Assembly (NCBI GenBank): GCA_905183005.1
Contig: CAJJDO010000040.1
Location: 406,385-470,384, forward strand
Source: Paramecium pentaurelia
Lineage: Eukaryota; Ciliophora; Oligohymenophorea; Peniculida; Parameciidae
Length of the DNA stretch: 64,000 bases
Reading direction: 5' to 3'
The notes under the pieces are model-generated. The model saw nothing but the letters and a program-made list of their open reading frames with translations. It had not been told where the DNA came from and searched no databases. The stretch's first letter is position 1. Each line of letters opens with the position of its first letter. Shown here piece by piece: positions 49,358 to 61,918 of the stretch. The position numbers were made by a program, and so were the translations under genes.

Positions 49358-49398
49358 AAAATCTAATAAATTAGAAATAATTTGTAATAATTATATAA

Positions 49399-50402
49399 AT
49401 GTACAATACTGTAAAATCTCAAGAAAACGATACTCAAATATTGAATTCTAAAAAGCAAGAAATTTATGAACCTTCTATTTACGATGGTACATAAGAATAA
49501 AATATAGAAGTATAAATACATAAATAGAATAGAATTAGTAATAATTATTAAACTAATATAATATAAGTCAATAATATCAATCTATTAGACAAATAAATTC
49601 ATCAATACCATCAATATCTGGCCCTGCAAATTAAAAATTATAAGAATAAAAGTTAATTAGTGAATAGTATGTAAGTTTTGGTGAATAAAATGAATAATCT
49701 TTACAATCACAGAAGGAAGTAGCTGGCAATGCATTATAAAATTATAATGCAAATTGTCACTATAAATCTATTGAAAAAAATTTTTCTGATTTATCTATAA
49801 TTCAGAATGAATAGGTCATTGCTCCAAATTTGTTATAATGTTAATAGGCATTTTGCTACATACTTGAATAAATGATTAATTTATAACTTTAAACTCCAAA
49901 CATTTCTATAAAATTTGATAAAGAAATAGAGGGTTATCTTCAATTAAAATATTAACTATAAAAAGATGATTTAAATAAATTGATTATATAAGAAAAAGAA
50001 CTTTTAGAATTCTTTTAAGGATGGTTTTCATATGATAGCGAAATAGACGAATTATAAACAAAAAGTAATAGTAATGGTAATATATAATATCATTTAAATC
50101 TTAATTTTTAAACTTAGTATGATTTTGAGAATGAATGTTTGAAAAATTTCAAAAAATTCATTTTAAATAAGAAATAAAATGAATTAGATAAATTAAAGGA
50201 ATATTATTAAGAATCAAACACTCTAAATAATTGGAAAAAAATAATGGATGATTTAAAAGTTAATAACATTTAAGTCTTTATTATGCTTTGTTTAATTAAG
50301 GATAAAGAACCATAGAATAAATTTGCACATTATTATATTTAATGGTGGTTTGATTGGAATTAGACTTCAGTTTTTATAAAAACCAAAGAGAAATATTAAT
50401 GA
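49399..50402 (+). CDS. Gln-rich coiled-coil hypothetical protein (326 aa)
   Basis: ATG 49399 lies 41 bp from the divergent start of the membrane protein gene. One 23-nt intron (GTATAA...GAATAG) in the N-terminal part restores a single frame of 327 codons. The N-terminus is disordered (Gln/Ser/Asn), the C-terminal two thirds helical with aromatic residues (FFQGWFSYDSEIDELQ, WWFDWNQTSVFI). The aromatic motif pair could be a small fold, but no family was recognised. Confidence 0.6.
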
Positions 50403-50482
50403 AAATATATTTAGATTATTATATCATATAAGATTATTTTAAAAGAATATAAAAATAAATTTGATTTTTTGTTAATAATTAT

Positions 50483-52246
50483 ATGCATAATCCTGTTGAA
50501 TATTATTATTCCAACGATTACTATTTGTCATAAATAACAAATGGTAACATAAATCGCCTTAATACTTCCTACTCTCCTAAAAAAATTTTGATGAGCATAT
50601 GTAAGAATGATTGTCAAACACTTATTAAACAAAAAACCTTTAATTTAGAATCAAAAGAAATACATCCTCATATTGTTAGACATAAATGTATTAAATAATC
50701 TTTTACTAAATTGGCAGAATCTATTCTTAGTGTAAGTAATTGTTTTGATAGTATTACAAGTACATCCACAAAAACTGATAAGTTTGTTTAAAAATTAAAA
50801 CATAAAATAATTACTCCATCTACTACTCCACCTAAACCTCATAATCATGAAATACGTAGAATTCCAGGTAGACTTCACAAAGGAGTTTTATTAAGAAATC
50901 TTGATAATTCAATTAATTATATTGATAGATCATATATTTTAGATCCAAAATAAGAATTTGGAACCTTTTCAATGAGTCCAAAACCTAAAATTATAGATCG
51001 TAATTCAGATTTATTTAGATAAAAAAATAAATAAATATCTAATGCTGCTAATATTTCAAGCCAAAATAAAGATCTATAGAAACAACTTATAATTAGAAAG
51101 TCTCTCTTAAATAATGAAATTACTAACAATTCTCTTAAACAAACTACTTCCAATTTAATTGATTAAACTATTGAAGCAATGAAAGTTGATTGTTTTTACA
51201 CAAAAATTAGTCTTAATAATACTAATCATTTAGTTTTGATATAATTTGAGAATGTTTTGGGATATGATGAATAAAGTTATTTTGGATTACAATCTGATTT
51301 CATTAATAGCAAATAATATAATGAATATATAGTTTTAAGAGATCATTATTTTTAGAAGGTTTCATCTTCTCAATCCTTCTATATACTTAAGAATTTCAAA
51401 GAATTATTTAATTCTATTTCTCGTGTTTATTAAGTAGGTTTATTTACAGTATAATACCCTTAATTACTAAAAGAATTTCTATAAGAAAGAAAATTAAGAG
51501 TTAATTGTGGATTTTAAATAACAAATTATAAAATTGATACTTTTGTATTTGATATTACTTAAGTATTGACTAATCTTTAAATACTTACAGCAGATTTATT
51601 AATAATAATATAACCATTTTAAATATTAAGTAAATAATAATCTCATAATAATACTAATTCAAAAATTCCTTATTATGAATACTATGGTTAAAGGTTCTTT
51701 CTACCATTCTCAGAGAAAATTCATCCTAATAATTGTAGATTATTAGCCTTACCTTAATTATCAATGGAATCTCTATTAAAATAAGATGAATAAAGTAAAG
51801 GATTTGTACAAATTAATTATTTTATTGAATAATTTACATTGGCATTATAGAGTGAAAGTTACTTTGTAAAATTTCTTAATAAAAGTTAAAATAGAATTAA
51901 AACTCTTGATTAATCAACATATTTTAGATCATAAAAATAAAACTTATTAAGATAGTTATTTTTTATTGATACTTTAAAGATTTCTGAATAAAAGTAAGAT
52001 TTAATTAAGATGAAAAAGAAAGAAATAATTTAAAGAATTATATAGAAATTTGATCATTCAAAATAAGCTGAATAATATATAAATGATTTAATGTTAAGGA
52101 ATAAAGAGATTTTTAAGAAAATGAGAAATTATAAATAAGAAAATGTGAATAAATTGCATAAATTATAATAAGAACTTTCTCAATAGCTAATTAGATATAA
52201 TTATTGCGAAATGTTTGTTGATACAACATACTACTTAGCGTATTGA
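50483..52246 (+). CDS. Hypothetical protein (587 aa), intronless
   Basis: A single uninterrupted 588-codon frame. The first 220 residues are disordered and basic (Ser, Lys, Asn). A central region of about 250 residues looks folded and beta-rich (HLVLIQFENVLGYDE, LFTVQYPQLLKEF, RLLALPQLSMESLL), and may be PAS- or cyclase-associated-like, though no conserved motif could be confirmed. The last 130 residues are coiled coil ending FVDTTYYLAY. Length and codon use support a real gene; no function assigned. It converges with V-ATPase E (36 bp between stops). Confidence 0.65.
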
Positions 52247-52282
52247 TATATATATGCTTTTTTATTGTAAATACTCATTTTT

Positions 52283-53044
52283 TCATTTCTTAAACAATCC
52301 ATTTCTGATGTCTGGTAAGAATTCTTGTAATGAAAGCTCTAATCTATCATCTAATGTGTTAGAACAAACTATTCTGTTATTAGCACAACTCAAAACAACT
52401 CCTCCTAAACTAATATATGTTTATATCTTAAATTTTACATTGGTTTACCACCTTTATCTGTTAGATATTGACTCTAATTAATGCTTAATGTTGTCTTAAA
52501 GTCTTTAGTTGTTTCTCTCTTAATGATTTTAGTAAATTCTTCTTAACATTCTACTAAAATTGTTCTAATGAGTTGTACATCCTATTCTAAACACATCAAT
52601 TCAATTCTAGGTTCAAGCAACTTAATCATTCCTTATATTATCAAGTTCTTTAGTAATTCTTTATAGACACTTTAATCTTGGATCAATTTTGACATCTTCT
52701 AACGAATTTCTTCTTTAAGTCTTTAGATTAACTCAAAACGTGCTTGCATTTTAGATAATCTTGATTGATTAATTTTAGATGATCGTTGACTAAACTTACT
52801 TAATATCTTTACATTCTCTTTTCAATTGTATATGACTCAATCTTCTTTTTATATTCTTCAATAATTCTCTCTTTTTATTAATTGAGTAACTTGTTCTTTT
52901 CTATTCTGAACTATTAAGCAGCCATGTCTTTGATTTATTCAGCCTTTTCATTAGCCTAAACAAATAGATAAACATAAATATTACCTCAGCTTTTATGGCA
53001 TTGACCATCTTCTTTACTCTCTCTTATGGATTAAAATCTGCCAT
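52283..53044 (-). CDS. V-type ATPase subunit E
   Basis: Peripheral-stalk subunit of the vacuolar proton pump, which acidifies vacuoles and drives contractile vacuole and endosome functions. The 226-residue model has the family's long N-terminal helix (ERVKKMVNAIKAEANEKAEQ), the conserved SSKINQSRLSKMQARFEL segment and the C-terminal domain GGVVLSCANNRIVCSNTLDDRL, which is nearly invariant. Introns of 29, 23 and 29 nt give 227 codons exactly; the 23-nt one restores the conserved middle. The length is that of the usual subunit (about 226). Confidence 0.96.
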
Positions 53045-53056
53045 GTTATTTAATTT
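53045..53056. promoter_or_regulatory. 12-bp divergent start-to-start spacer
   Basis: Only 12 bases lie between the outward-facing start codons of V-ATPase E (53044, minus) and the coiled-coil gene (53057, plus). Both promoters must overlap coding sequence or be extremely compact. Confidence 0.5.
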
Positions 53057-55159
53057 ATGAATAAAATACCAATCAATTCACCTATTAAAGATGACTCAAT
53101 TAAGTACCTTTAAATTATTCGAGAGAAAGAGGAATCAATTCAAGCACTTTAAACTATAAATGATTAATTGAGATAAGATATAATTCAACTTTAAAGTCAA
53201 CTTGCAGAATCTTTTAACAATAAAAATTTCAAATACTAAAAATTAGAAGAATCCAATTAACAATTAAAAGTAATGTTAACAGATACATAGAATCTTGTAT
53301 TATAATATCAAAGTGATATTGATATATATCATTAAATTGTAGAATAAATAATCAAATCTACTCAACTCTATAGATTTAATCAAAAAACAACAATCCCTCA
53401 AATTCTAAATTTCTTAAATCAAGAAGTCTATAATTAAGACATTGTCAATCTTTGGAATGAATTAAAATAAATTCTAAAGTAAGCTATAAATTAGATAAAT
53501 ATTAAAATGTCTTCTCCTTAATTAAAAGAAATATATACAAAATTCTATAAGAATTATGAAAATCAATATCATCCATTATCAACTATGTCAATATTTGAAG
53601 AAATCATTTTAATGTTAAATGAAAAAGTATCTCAATAAATTGAAACATAAGTAATGAATTATTCTGATTAATTTACACATTAAATAAATAAGATCAATCT
53701 ATTTGAAACTTCAATTGTTTTAATCAATTTTGAAGAAGATTAACTTAAAAAGAAATTGAAATCTTAATAAAAATAAATTATTTAACTTAAAGAGGAATTA
53801 GAATCATAATTAAAAATTAACAAGATTTTTGAAGAATAAATATAAACTTTAACAATGAAAAGTTCTGAAAGAAAACCTTTTATTGAAATATTAAGTATAA
53901 AAGATGTTAGTTCTTCATCAGAAGATGATAATGTTGAAATATTAAAATTAAATAATGAATTAGAATAAAAAGATACACTTATTTAAAAGTTATAATAAAC
54001 AATCTAAAATCAACAATTAATGTTAGATAGAGTAAATATAGAGAATTAATATTGGGATTTAATTATTAATTGTGATGAGGATAGTTTATTCACAATAATT
54101 AATTAAGGATGGACATTAAATTTTAAATAAGATTATGGACTTTCAAATTATCAAGTTTTTTATTCATTTCTTGGTTTTGATAGTTCATATTTATAATTCA
54201 TTTTAGAGAATTTATTTGTTAATGATTTTTATTTCTAAAAATTATCAGATCAAACTTATTTATAATTAGCAAATAATTAACTTGCATATTTAAAATCAAT
54301 ATTTTGTAATGAATATAATACTCTTATTTAAACAAAAGTATTACATCCATTAGTAAATAATTTTTATGAAACAAGTGAATTGGTGGAAGGATAATAAATG
54401 TTAAATGAATTTTGGATAAAATTTTCACTAAATAATGGAATATTATTTCTATGTTTAAAAAATTATAATGAATAAAACTTAACTTTGTTATAGTTAGCTA
54501 TTAATATTCAAAATTAAATTGAGTAAACATCAGTTTTAATAGTAATATTTGAAGATGAATATACAGAGTCTGATGTTGTAATGAAAATAATTTAATCAAA
54601 TGAATTTATTGGTGTAGATGATGAAATAGATGATTAATAATAAAATATTAGAATTAGTATGACAAGTGGAGATAATTTTGATTTTAATAATTTAAATAAG
54701 AGGATAAGCAAATAAAAAATAGATTATGTATAATAATTAAATCAATTTATGAAACATAATTTAGATGTGTATTTTAAGAAATCAGAATAATCTAAATTAG
54801 AATTCAATTAATCATTACTTTCTGAAAATGTATATGAAATGAAATTAGTTTAAAGTTAAGAATCAGATTAAATTAAAATATAAACATATAGTTAAGTATA
54901 AGTCATAAAGAATGATGAAATAATGATCCATAAAATATCAGATAGTTAATATGATATATTCTTTTTTGAAAAATTATAAGAAGTCAGATTAAAAAGCTAT
55001 TAAATTAATAATTAAGGTTTAATTATAAAATTAAAATGTACTTTTGACAATGATGATATGATTACTAAATAATACATATTAAAATCAACATATATCAAAG
55101 AAGATTAAGGAGAGATATCACACACTATTTTTGATAATAAACTGATTTTGTAATTATGA
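53057..55159 (+). CDS. Long coiled-coil protein (700 aa), intronless
   Basis: An uninterrupted 701-codon frame. Residues about 1-310 form a coiled coil (QLQSQLAESFNNKNFKYQ, EEDQLKKKLKS), with an acidic SSSEDDN patch before residue 300. From about residue 330 there is a folded segment with aromatic residues (WDLIINCDEDSLFTIINQGW, YQVFYSFLGFDSSYLQ) that resembles a degenerate PAS domain, and a Gln/Ser-rich tail. No enzyme motif was seen. The position, head-to-head with V-ATPase E, does not by itself imply a shared function. Confidence 0.6.
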
Positions 55160-55261
55160 TTATGTTATAAAATGTTTACTTAATAAAGATCAACAAAATG
55201 ATCATTATAATAGAAATCCAAGTATTAGAATGAATTAATAAAAATTCAATCTTCTTTATCA

Positions 55262-55480
55262 TCATAACTAGAGAGGATTCTTTAATTATTTTAATATATT
55301 TGCTAAATCTTATTAAATCTTTAAGAAAATAATTCTTGAGACATCTATTTTAATATTATTGCAAGAGAATAATCTGTTTTAAGAGCTTGCAAAGTTTTGA
55401 AGCAGTATGATATGATACTTGGAAAAATAATAAATAAAACTCATTTTTAATGATTTAGGTGAACGAGTACCAATCAACAT
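55262..55480 (-). CDS. Tentative small frame or 3' continuation of the next gene
   Basis: A 73-codon minus-strand frame starting MLIGTRSPKSLKMS and ending KQLKNPLQL; its ATG overlaps the stop of the gene at 55474. The composition is protein-like and a 33-nt GTA...AAG stretch could be an optional in-frame intron. It may be the true C-terminus of the upstream gene, but no splice that joins the frames was found. Confidence 0.25.
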
Positions 55481-55845
55481 AGGTAGTTTTCTATGAGCAA
55501 TTCATTTTGAGGTTATTTAAGAAAACTTTCACTATCATCAAAAGTTTCTGATTCACTTTTGATAAAATTAACATATATTAAAGACTGAGATTAAGATATG
55601 TTTTCTTTCCATTATGTGATTTATTTATTCTTTGAATAAACTATAGACATATTTCTAATAGTATTACATGAAGATCGTTTATCTATTAATCCTAGAATAG
55701 TTTATTCTTGATCTGCAGCAGCTATCTACATTTGATTCAAAGTATCATAATGTTTTTGAATTCTAATAGTATTGCCTCTAGTCTTTTTGATCTTTTTAGA
55801 AGGTTTTAATTAAAAGAAGCACTCAGATTCATCGTCTTCAATCAT
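55474..55845 (-). CDS. Small acidic/Ser-rich hypothetical protein (123 aa)
   Basis: An uninterrupted 124-codon frame, ATG 55845 to TGA 55474. The N-terminus is acidic (MIEDDESECFFQLK) followed by a basic stretch (KPSKKIKKTRG), a helical centre (HYDTLNQMQIAAADQEQT) and a Ser/Glu-rich end (SESETFDDSESF). The pattern suggests a disordered, probably phosphorylated regulator. No family was recognised. A second frame overlapping its 3' end may belong to it. Confidence 0.55.
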
Positions 55846-56083
55846 TTTATTATTTTAATGATTAATATCTCTCAGTATATCTAAAGGTATTTAAGCTGAT
55901 ATGATTTAAGAATTTAAGTAAATAATGCATATTATCATAGCAAATGAATTCAGGAATCAAAAATGAATAATTATTTTGGATTCATTTTATTATGAATTAA
56001 CTAAGAATAAGAAGATATCAATATAAAATATGATGAAATATTTATATATTTATGCAAATACTAACATATTCATATGATTGCAA

Positions 56084-56739
56084 TCATTTGAAGAAATATA
56101 ATTTATCCTAAAATAAATGATTTTTAATACAAATTTAGCAAACAATTCTTTACTCTAACTGGAATGAGTTGTAGAGTTATAGATAAGATGCAAATAATAT
56201 CCAATTTCTTCCTTCACTCTCTCTTACCATAATGGATACTCTTTCAATTAATCCAAAAGATTAATGTATTTATTAATGGCTTCTTCTAAGTGATGTTCAT
56301 AAGTTAAATTTGTATGTTCACTTCTAAACCAAGTATTGTGTGTTGCTATTTCTTTGGTTAATTCTAAATAGAGTGATCTATATTCCCATGTTGCTCTATG
56401 TAAATCTAAGATGAAAGAATATAAGTTTTCAAATTGAACAAACTTTTGTCTTGCCAATTCATATTATTCTTTTTCACTTTATTCATATTCAATATATAAT
56501 TACAATGATTCAAGTCTTGGAGTCCAATTTCTAGCTATGTGAGAGTAGAATCTGCATTCATAATAACTCATAGGGTCTCTTTCTAAGAATCCCTCTTCTG
56601 GGTCTTAGAAACCAGCCTTACACATTTCAGTCATTATTCTATCTACTTATACTAAAATTTAATTGACATATCATTTACATGAGTAGTTGATGACTCTGCT
56701 CTTAATGAAATATGAAGCAAATCTTGTTACGATGGACAT
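56084..56739 (-). CDS. Possible mitochondrial protein (201 aa), unknown function
   Basis: Starts MSIVTRFASYFIKSRVINYS, a basic, Ser-rich, acid-free segment that could form an amphipathic mitochondrial presequence. The rest is helical with many Glu and aromatic residues (FLERDPMSYYECRFYSHIARNW, LYSFILDLHRATWEYRSLY), as in accessory subunits of respiratory complexes in ciliates. Introns of 27 and 23 nt; the second (GTATTA...TTTAG) moves the frame to a TGA soon after and yields KFDKLYFFK as the end. Without it the frame runs on about 45 codons. No family was recognised. Confidence 0.6.
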
Positions 56740-56847
56740 CCTTTTATTATAATTAATAATAAATTAATATATTTAAAAACAGAAGAAAACTCTATGTTTT
56801 AAAATTATTTCTTCTATTGTTTTATTAATTTAAGGATATATTTATAA

Positions 56848-57471
56848 ATGGGTTCAGTCTGCTCTGCATAAAAGAATCAATCAAAATTAAATAGAGAATT
56901 AAAAACTAATAATTAACCCTATTTATAACCTTCATCCCTTGTAGGTCAATCATTACCTTTAGAAAACAAACTAGAAAATGCTCTTGATTAATATGTCTAG
57001 GATTTATTATAGCTATTTAAAAGGTTCTGTATGTTTCTTGATCTTGTTGGTAATTTAGATCAACTCCCATAACATACTAGAGAAAAAATTAATAGTTGCA
57101 TCATTGCTAAACAAAATATATCTATTATTATACAAAATAATATAAAACGAGTTATGAGAGAATAATAAATAATAAAAAGAATAGATGAATCAGATTATTA
57201 TCTTATATATAATGATAATAAATTTGCAAGTGCTTTCAATTAAATGATGTAAAAGCTATCTAATATCATAATAACTGATCTTAAACCAGATGAAGATTTT
57301 TAATCAGCATTTCCTATTTTGGCAGTGTCTTTTGAAGAAGAAGCTTTAAAAATTATTTCAATTGTAGAGAAAATAAAAAACATTTAAATTATTGCAATGA
57401 GAAAGGGAAGTTCTTAACATTCGCTTTCTATTAATTAATTATAACAAAAAAGAAAATCTTCCTAACAATGA
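56848..57471 (+). CDS. Hypothetical protein with predicted N-myristoylation (207 aa)
   Basis: An uninterrupted 208-codon frame starting MGSVCSAQKNQSK: Gly-2 with Ser at position 6 fits N-myristoyltransferase, and Cys-5 could be palmitoylated, so membrane attachment is likely. The body is helical (LENALDQYVQDLLQLFKRFCMFLDLVGNLDQL, EEEALKIISIVEKIKN) and the C-terminus is Gln/Ser/Lys-rich. No known domain was recognised. Confidence 0.6.
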
Positions 57472-57785
57472 AATAAAGTTATTTATTTCATAATTCAAAC
57501 TTTATATTGAATTTATTAATTGCACTCTATTTATTTTCATTAATTTGATTGAATATTAAAGATTTGTTTGTAATCTATTATTATTTTATATGATGCAAAT
57601 CATTATAGAATATTTTTAGATTAATAAATAATATAATTTAATTTTGAAATCTGTAATGCATTTAAAATTTTTTTATACATTTCTTAATTTTTTTATTTAA
57701 GTATCTTTCAATTCTTGTATTGCTTAAGAAATTTTTGAAAATTTTAATGTATTTAATATATATATATTTATTAAATTAACAGTTA
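57472..57785. other. AT-rich intergenic stretch
   Basis: About 310 bases between two plus-strand genes, rich in poly-T. No reading frame, RNA or repeat was seen; it should hold a 3' end and the next promoter. Confidence 0.45.
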
Positions 57786-59025
57786 ATGGATAAGATTGAT
57801 AATAATAGTGTATCAAGCATTAATGAAAAAGAATTAGAAAATAATTTGAAAGACTTATTAGAGCGAGTTTTATTAAAAATTGAGAATTTTATTGAAACAA
57901 GAGAGGAATTAAATTAAGTAGAAGCTGAATTAAAAGATTATGAAAGTTTGTCTCATTTGATTGGTATAATTAAGGCAGTTTTTACAAACCTTATGATGAA
58001 AGTAGAAAAGAAAATATAGTACTTAATTAATCAAAATATTAACTTAGCAAATTAGAAAAACAAATTGATCCCAACCATTCTGTAACCAAAAGTTTAAGGT
58101 CTGATGAAGAATATGAAAAATTAGAGTAAATTTTAATTAAATATGAAGGTGAAATAAGAAATCATATAAAAGTAATTTATTAACATTATTTAGATTGAAT
58201 AATAACTAAAATTATATGCTGAGTCTCTTTAAAATAAATTAGATGAAAGTGAATCAAGTAGAGCTGAACTTCTTGAAACTACTAAAAAGTTGATTAGTGT
58301 ATTGATACATCAAAATAATAGAATTTAAAAAGAGAAAATTAAACATATCATGAAAGTTAATGCAAATTCAACATAGAAATTGCTACCTTAAAATAAATTA
58401 TTAATAATTTAGAAAAAGAAAATAGAAGAAAATCTTAAGATTTAAGTTAAAGAGATAACTTAAAAGCATATTCAAAGAAAAATTAATAACCAATTATTCA
58501 ATAATTATAATTTTTAAGTAGATTATTTCTATTATTTTTTTTAGATTAAAGAAATTAAAAATCTTATTCTGAACATAAATTAAATACTTAAATTAATAAA
58601 ACTTCCTATACATTAGAAAACAATGAAATACCAATCAAATCCTAACCAACACTTAAATAAAATTATTATAATATAATAAATTATGGACACTAAGCCAATA
58701 AAATAGATGTTTTAAAAGTTATATAGCAAAAAGATTTAAGCAAAATTTATGGTTAAAAATTGAAAAGCAAAAATAATTCACTTTCTACTATTCAAGATCT
58801 AATCTAAAGTGTATCAGTATAAGACAGAAAAAAAGGTATTATTAGTTAATCAATTTCAAAAAATAGCTCTTAAAATAATAGTTAAATCTAAAAATATAAA
58901 GGTATAATTATTAAATTAATAAATATATAGATACATGTGATTAAAGTAGAAGTAAGAGTTCAAGAAGAGCAAATATAGGTACAAAATAAACTCAAATTGA
59001 ATCTCAGATAAAATTAACTAGTTGA
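57786..59025 (+). CDS. Coiled-coil protein (369 aa)
   Basis: Five introns (29, 22, 23, 27 and 29 nt) must be removed to keep one frame of 370 codons. The first 230 residues are coiled coil (ENNLKDLLERVLLKIENFIETREEL, YEKLEQILIKYEGEIRNHIK, AELLETTKKLIS). The C-terminal 140 are basic, Ser/Gln-rich and disordered, ending in an SRSKSSRRANIG-type patch. The 27-nt intron (58518-58544) is 3n and has no TGA. A cytoskeletal or ciliary role is plausible by composition only. Confidence 0.62.
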
Positions 59026-59266
59026 TTATAAATCCATTTAATTTATTTACATTATTCATTCAAAAACTTCAAATCCTATATCAAATTAAATTTATATTCT
59101 TATTATCTATAAGTATGTTATCATTAATTCTAAATTGATTATACTAAATAATATTTTGAAAGCTTAAAATAATTAAAAATGATTAGATATATATATTTAA
59201 ATATTAAACATTCTAATCATATAATTTTAAGTATATATATTTTTGTATATTTATATATTAATATTA

Positions 59267-60341
59267 ATGGCTTAATAATTAGTATAAAGGTATGATGCAG
59301 ATGAAAACTTGTCCAAATTTCTTAATAAGGAATTAGGAAAATCAATCAAGTTTTAAAAAAAACATGTAATTCATAAATTTTATAGAGTAGGAAAAAGAAC
59401 TCAACAATTTATTAGCTTACTAATAATTAATATAAGATGAGAAATTAAAGAATGAAAATAAATTACACTAAATGTTTTATAAGGAGAAATTGATTGATCA
59501 TTAAAAAAAATAAAAGGATGACTTTGTAATAATTCATCTTATTTTTAGCTGAAAGAATAAAAAGTCAACAAAGATCATTAATTTCTATATAAATAAAAAG
59601 AAAATGATTATATCAATTCTTTGGATGCAAGTTGGTGCTTTTATTAAGATTATTCTCCATCAAAAGATATGAAACCATTAAAAGTAGATGCTGAAAGAGA
59701 GAAGGTTCTTCGATTCTTATTCAAATAACTCTAAACAACTACTGATAATGTGGAAAGAGCACTTATTAAAAAGAAGATTAATAAATTTAGGGATTCTGAA
59801 GTATAATATATCATAATTTTAATAGATTTCTAAAAAGAAATTAGATTACATTGATCATAAAATAGAATATGCTAAATAGGTTAGAAGTGAATCTCTCGAT
59901 AGATCTATTGATAAGATTAGAATGCATGATATGCATATTATTGATGTTTAAGAAAAAAATAATCTTATAAATTAAGAGAAACAATCATATTATAGTGACA
60001 AAATAAATTAAATTGAATAGAAGATATAAATGATAGAGAAACAACAATAACGTAATAAATTAAATAGATTGAATATTGAATAATAAAAAGAAGAATATCG
60101 ATAAGCAGTAAGATCTAATTCTCAAACTCTTATACATCAAAAGGAATTAATAAATTAAAATCATTTTAGTGAGAAAATTTATAAATTAAACTTCCTTGTT
60201 GATTAGAAATAGAAATTATTGAAATAAAGATAAGAATTATTAGATGCATTAAATTAAAAAAGAGTCATTGCTCGACAATCTTTGGATGATGTTAAATATC
60301 CTCAGATAAACTCGAATAATTATAAAGCAGTCAATTATTGA
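59267..60341 (+). CDS. Coiled-coil protein (333 aa)
   Basis: Introns of 25, 23 and 25 nt give 334 codons exactly. The N-terminus is polar (ENLSKFLNKELGKSIK) then highly helical and Gln/Glu/Lys-rich, with one distinctive aromatic segment (SLDASWCFYQDYSPSKDMKPLKVD). Long Gln runs (read from TAA/TAG) mark the C-terminal coil. Possibly a ciliary or basal-body component by composition. No family was recognised. Confidence 0.6.
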
Positions 60342-60798
60342 ATTTACATATCTCAAGTAAATCAAAATTAGATATTATTATTAATATTTTTTATAATTTA
60401 ATTTTTTTAATTACATATTATGGAATTAAATTCCTCTCATTTTCTTTATATAAACATTTAAATAAGATATGTTGATCTTATAATTTGAATCATTGTTATT
60501 AAAAATGTTGATATTTTATAGTTTTAAATTAATATTGAGAATTGCTTAAACTATTTTATATTGTATTAAGTAATCAGTATATTAAACAGAAAATTAAATT
60601 AAATTAAACTCATTAGATAATAAATATTTACATTATAAATTGAAATTTAATAAAGCATATTAATATATTTATAATTTATTAAAAATAAATTGAAAATAAA
60701 GGAAAATTACAAAATGTAAAGTACTCCATCTAAAATTTATTATTTTGATTATCAAAATTAATATAAATAGTAATACAATACAATTATCAAAGCTTTGA
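60342..60798. other. AT-rich convergent intergenic stretch
   Basis: About 455 bases between the stops of convergent genes. It ends with a perfect 14-bp palindrome (60786-60799) at the stop codon of the minus-strand MORN gene. Nothing else could be supported. Confidence 0.45.
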
Positions 60799-61918
60799 TC
60801 AAAGACCACTTGTGTTATCTAAAGCTTTGACTTTTTTTCCATCTTTCCAGATTCCTTCCTTAATGATTCCATCTGGAAATATGTATTTACCTTTGCCATG
60901 TTATTTTCCATCATACCATTATCCTTCATATTTCTTTCCATCAGCCCATGTATATGTACCATAACCATCTTTACGATCTTATTTATATTCACCTTCATAT
61001 TTTCTACCATCTTTCCAAGTATAAATTCCTTTTCCATGCATACAATTATTTAGCCATTATCCAGTATATCCTCTTCCATCAGCCCAAAAATAGGTGCCAA
61101 ATCCAGTAATTTTATTATCAAACCAATCCCCTTCATAAAATGATCCATCTGGCCATTCATATTTTCCTTTACCCTATTTCTTACCTTCAAAATATATTCC
61201 AGTATATTTGGAACCATCAAACCAAGTTTCAACACCATGACCATGTTATAAATCATTCTTCCATTCTCCTTCATACTTAGATCCATTTGCATGTGTATAA
61301 ACACCATATCCATTCGCTTTATCATTTTCCCAATAACCATCAAATGTATCTCCATCAATATGATAAAACTTTCCTTTACCATTTGCATGACTTAATTTCC
61401 ATTCTCCAATATATTTGGCACCATCAGCCCAAGTTTGAGTTCCCATTCCTTCTCTCTATGTACCTCTCCATTAACCTTCATATACTGCTCCGCTTTTAAA
61501 TTTATAAGCAGGACGTGTTTCTAATTCAAAAGAGGAAGAATTTTTTGGTAGAGTAATTGATTCAACTTATTCTCCTAGATAATTTTTTTTAGTATCTCTT
61601 TTGACAGAGTTTTTTAATGTTTTCTTTTTTCTAACCAAATAACCTCTCCAATTTTTTTGAATTTAGATTGCTGCTTTATTTTGCCTTTAAACTTTATTTT
61701 AGTGCTCTTCTGTTTCAGTATCTTTTTTAACTTCTTTTTATTAAATTTTAGCATATGTTTGTTTTATACTTTATTTAGAACCTGATCTTTTACTTTTCAA
61801 ACTATTTGGATCAGATTTTGCGATCTAAAATTAAAAGGAGTCATACAATAATTTCAGTTGCTATTTATTCTTTTTATTATTATTGGCATTAACACTGAGA
61901 AGCACATTAATTTCCCAT
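60799..61918 (-). CDS. MORN-repeat protein with IQ motif and predicted N-myristoylation
   Basis: A 365-residue protein with one 22-nt intron. It begins MGNQCASQCQC, a strong Gly-2 myristoylation start with several palmitoylatable Cys. An IQ-type calmodulin-binding motif (AAIQIQKNWRGYLVRKKK) lies near residue 85. About ten MORN repeats (YxGxW...GxGxxxxxDG) fill residues 150-360. Acyl anchoring, calmodulin binding and MORN membrane-binding repeats together suggest a calcium-sensitive cortical or ciliary membrane scaffold. The repeats also resemble those of PIP5-kinases, but no kinase domain is present. Confidence 0.9.

Noticed and set aside
61050..61388. Met-rich 112-codon minus-strand frame
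   Set aside because: Shifted frame within the MORN repeats; the repeats translated in the proper frame give the YxGxW motifs.
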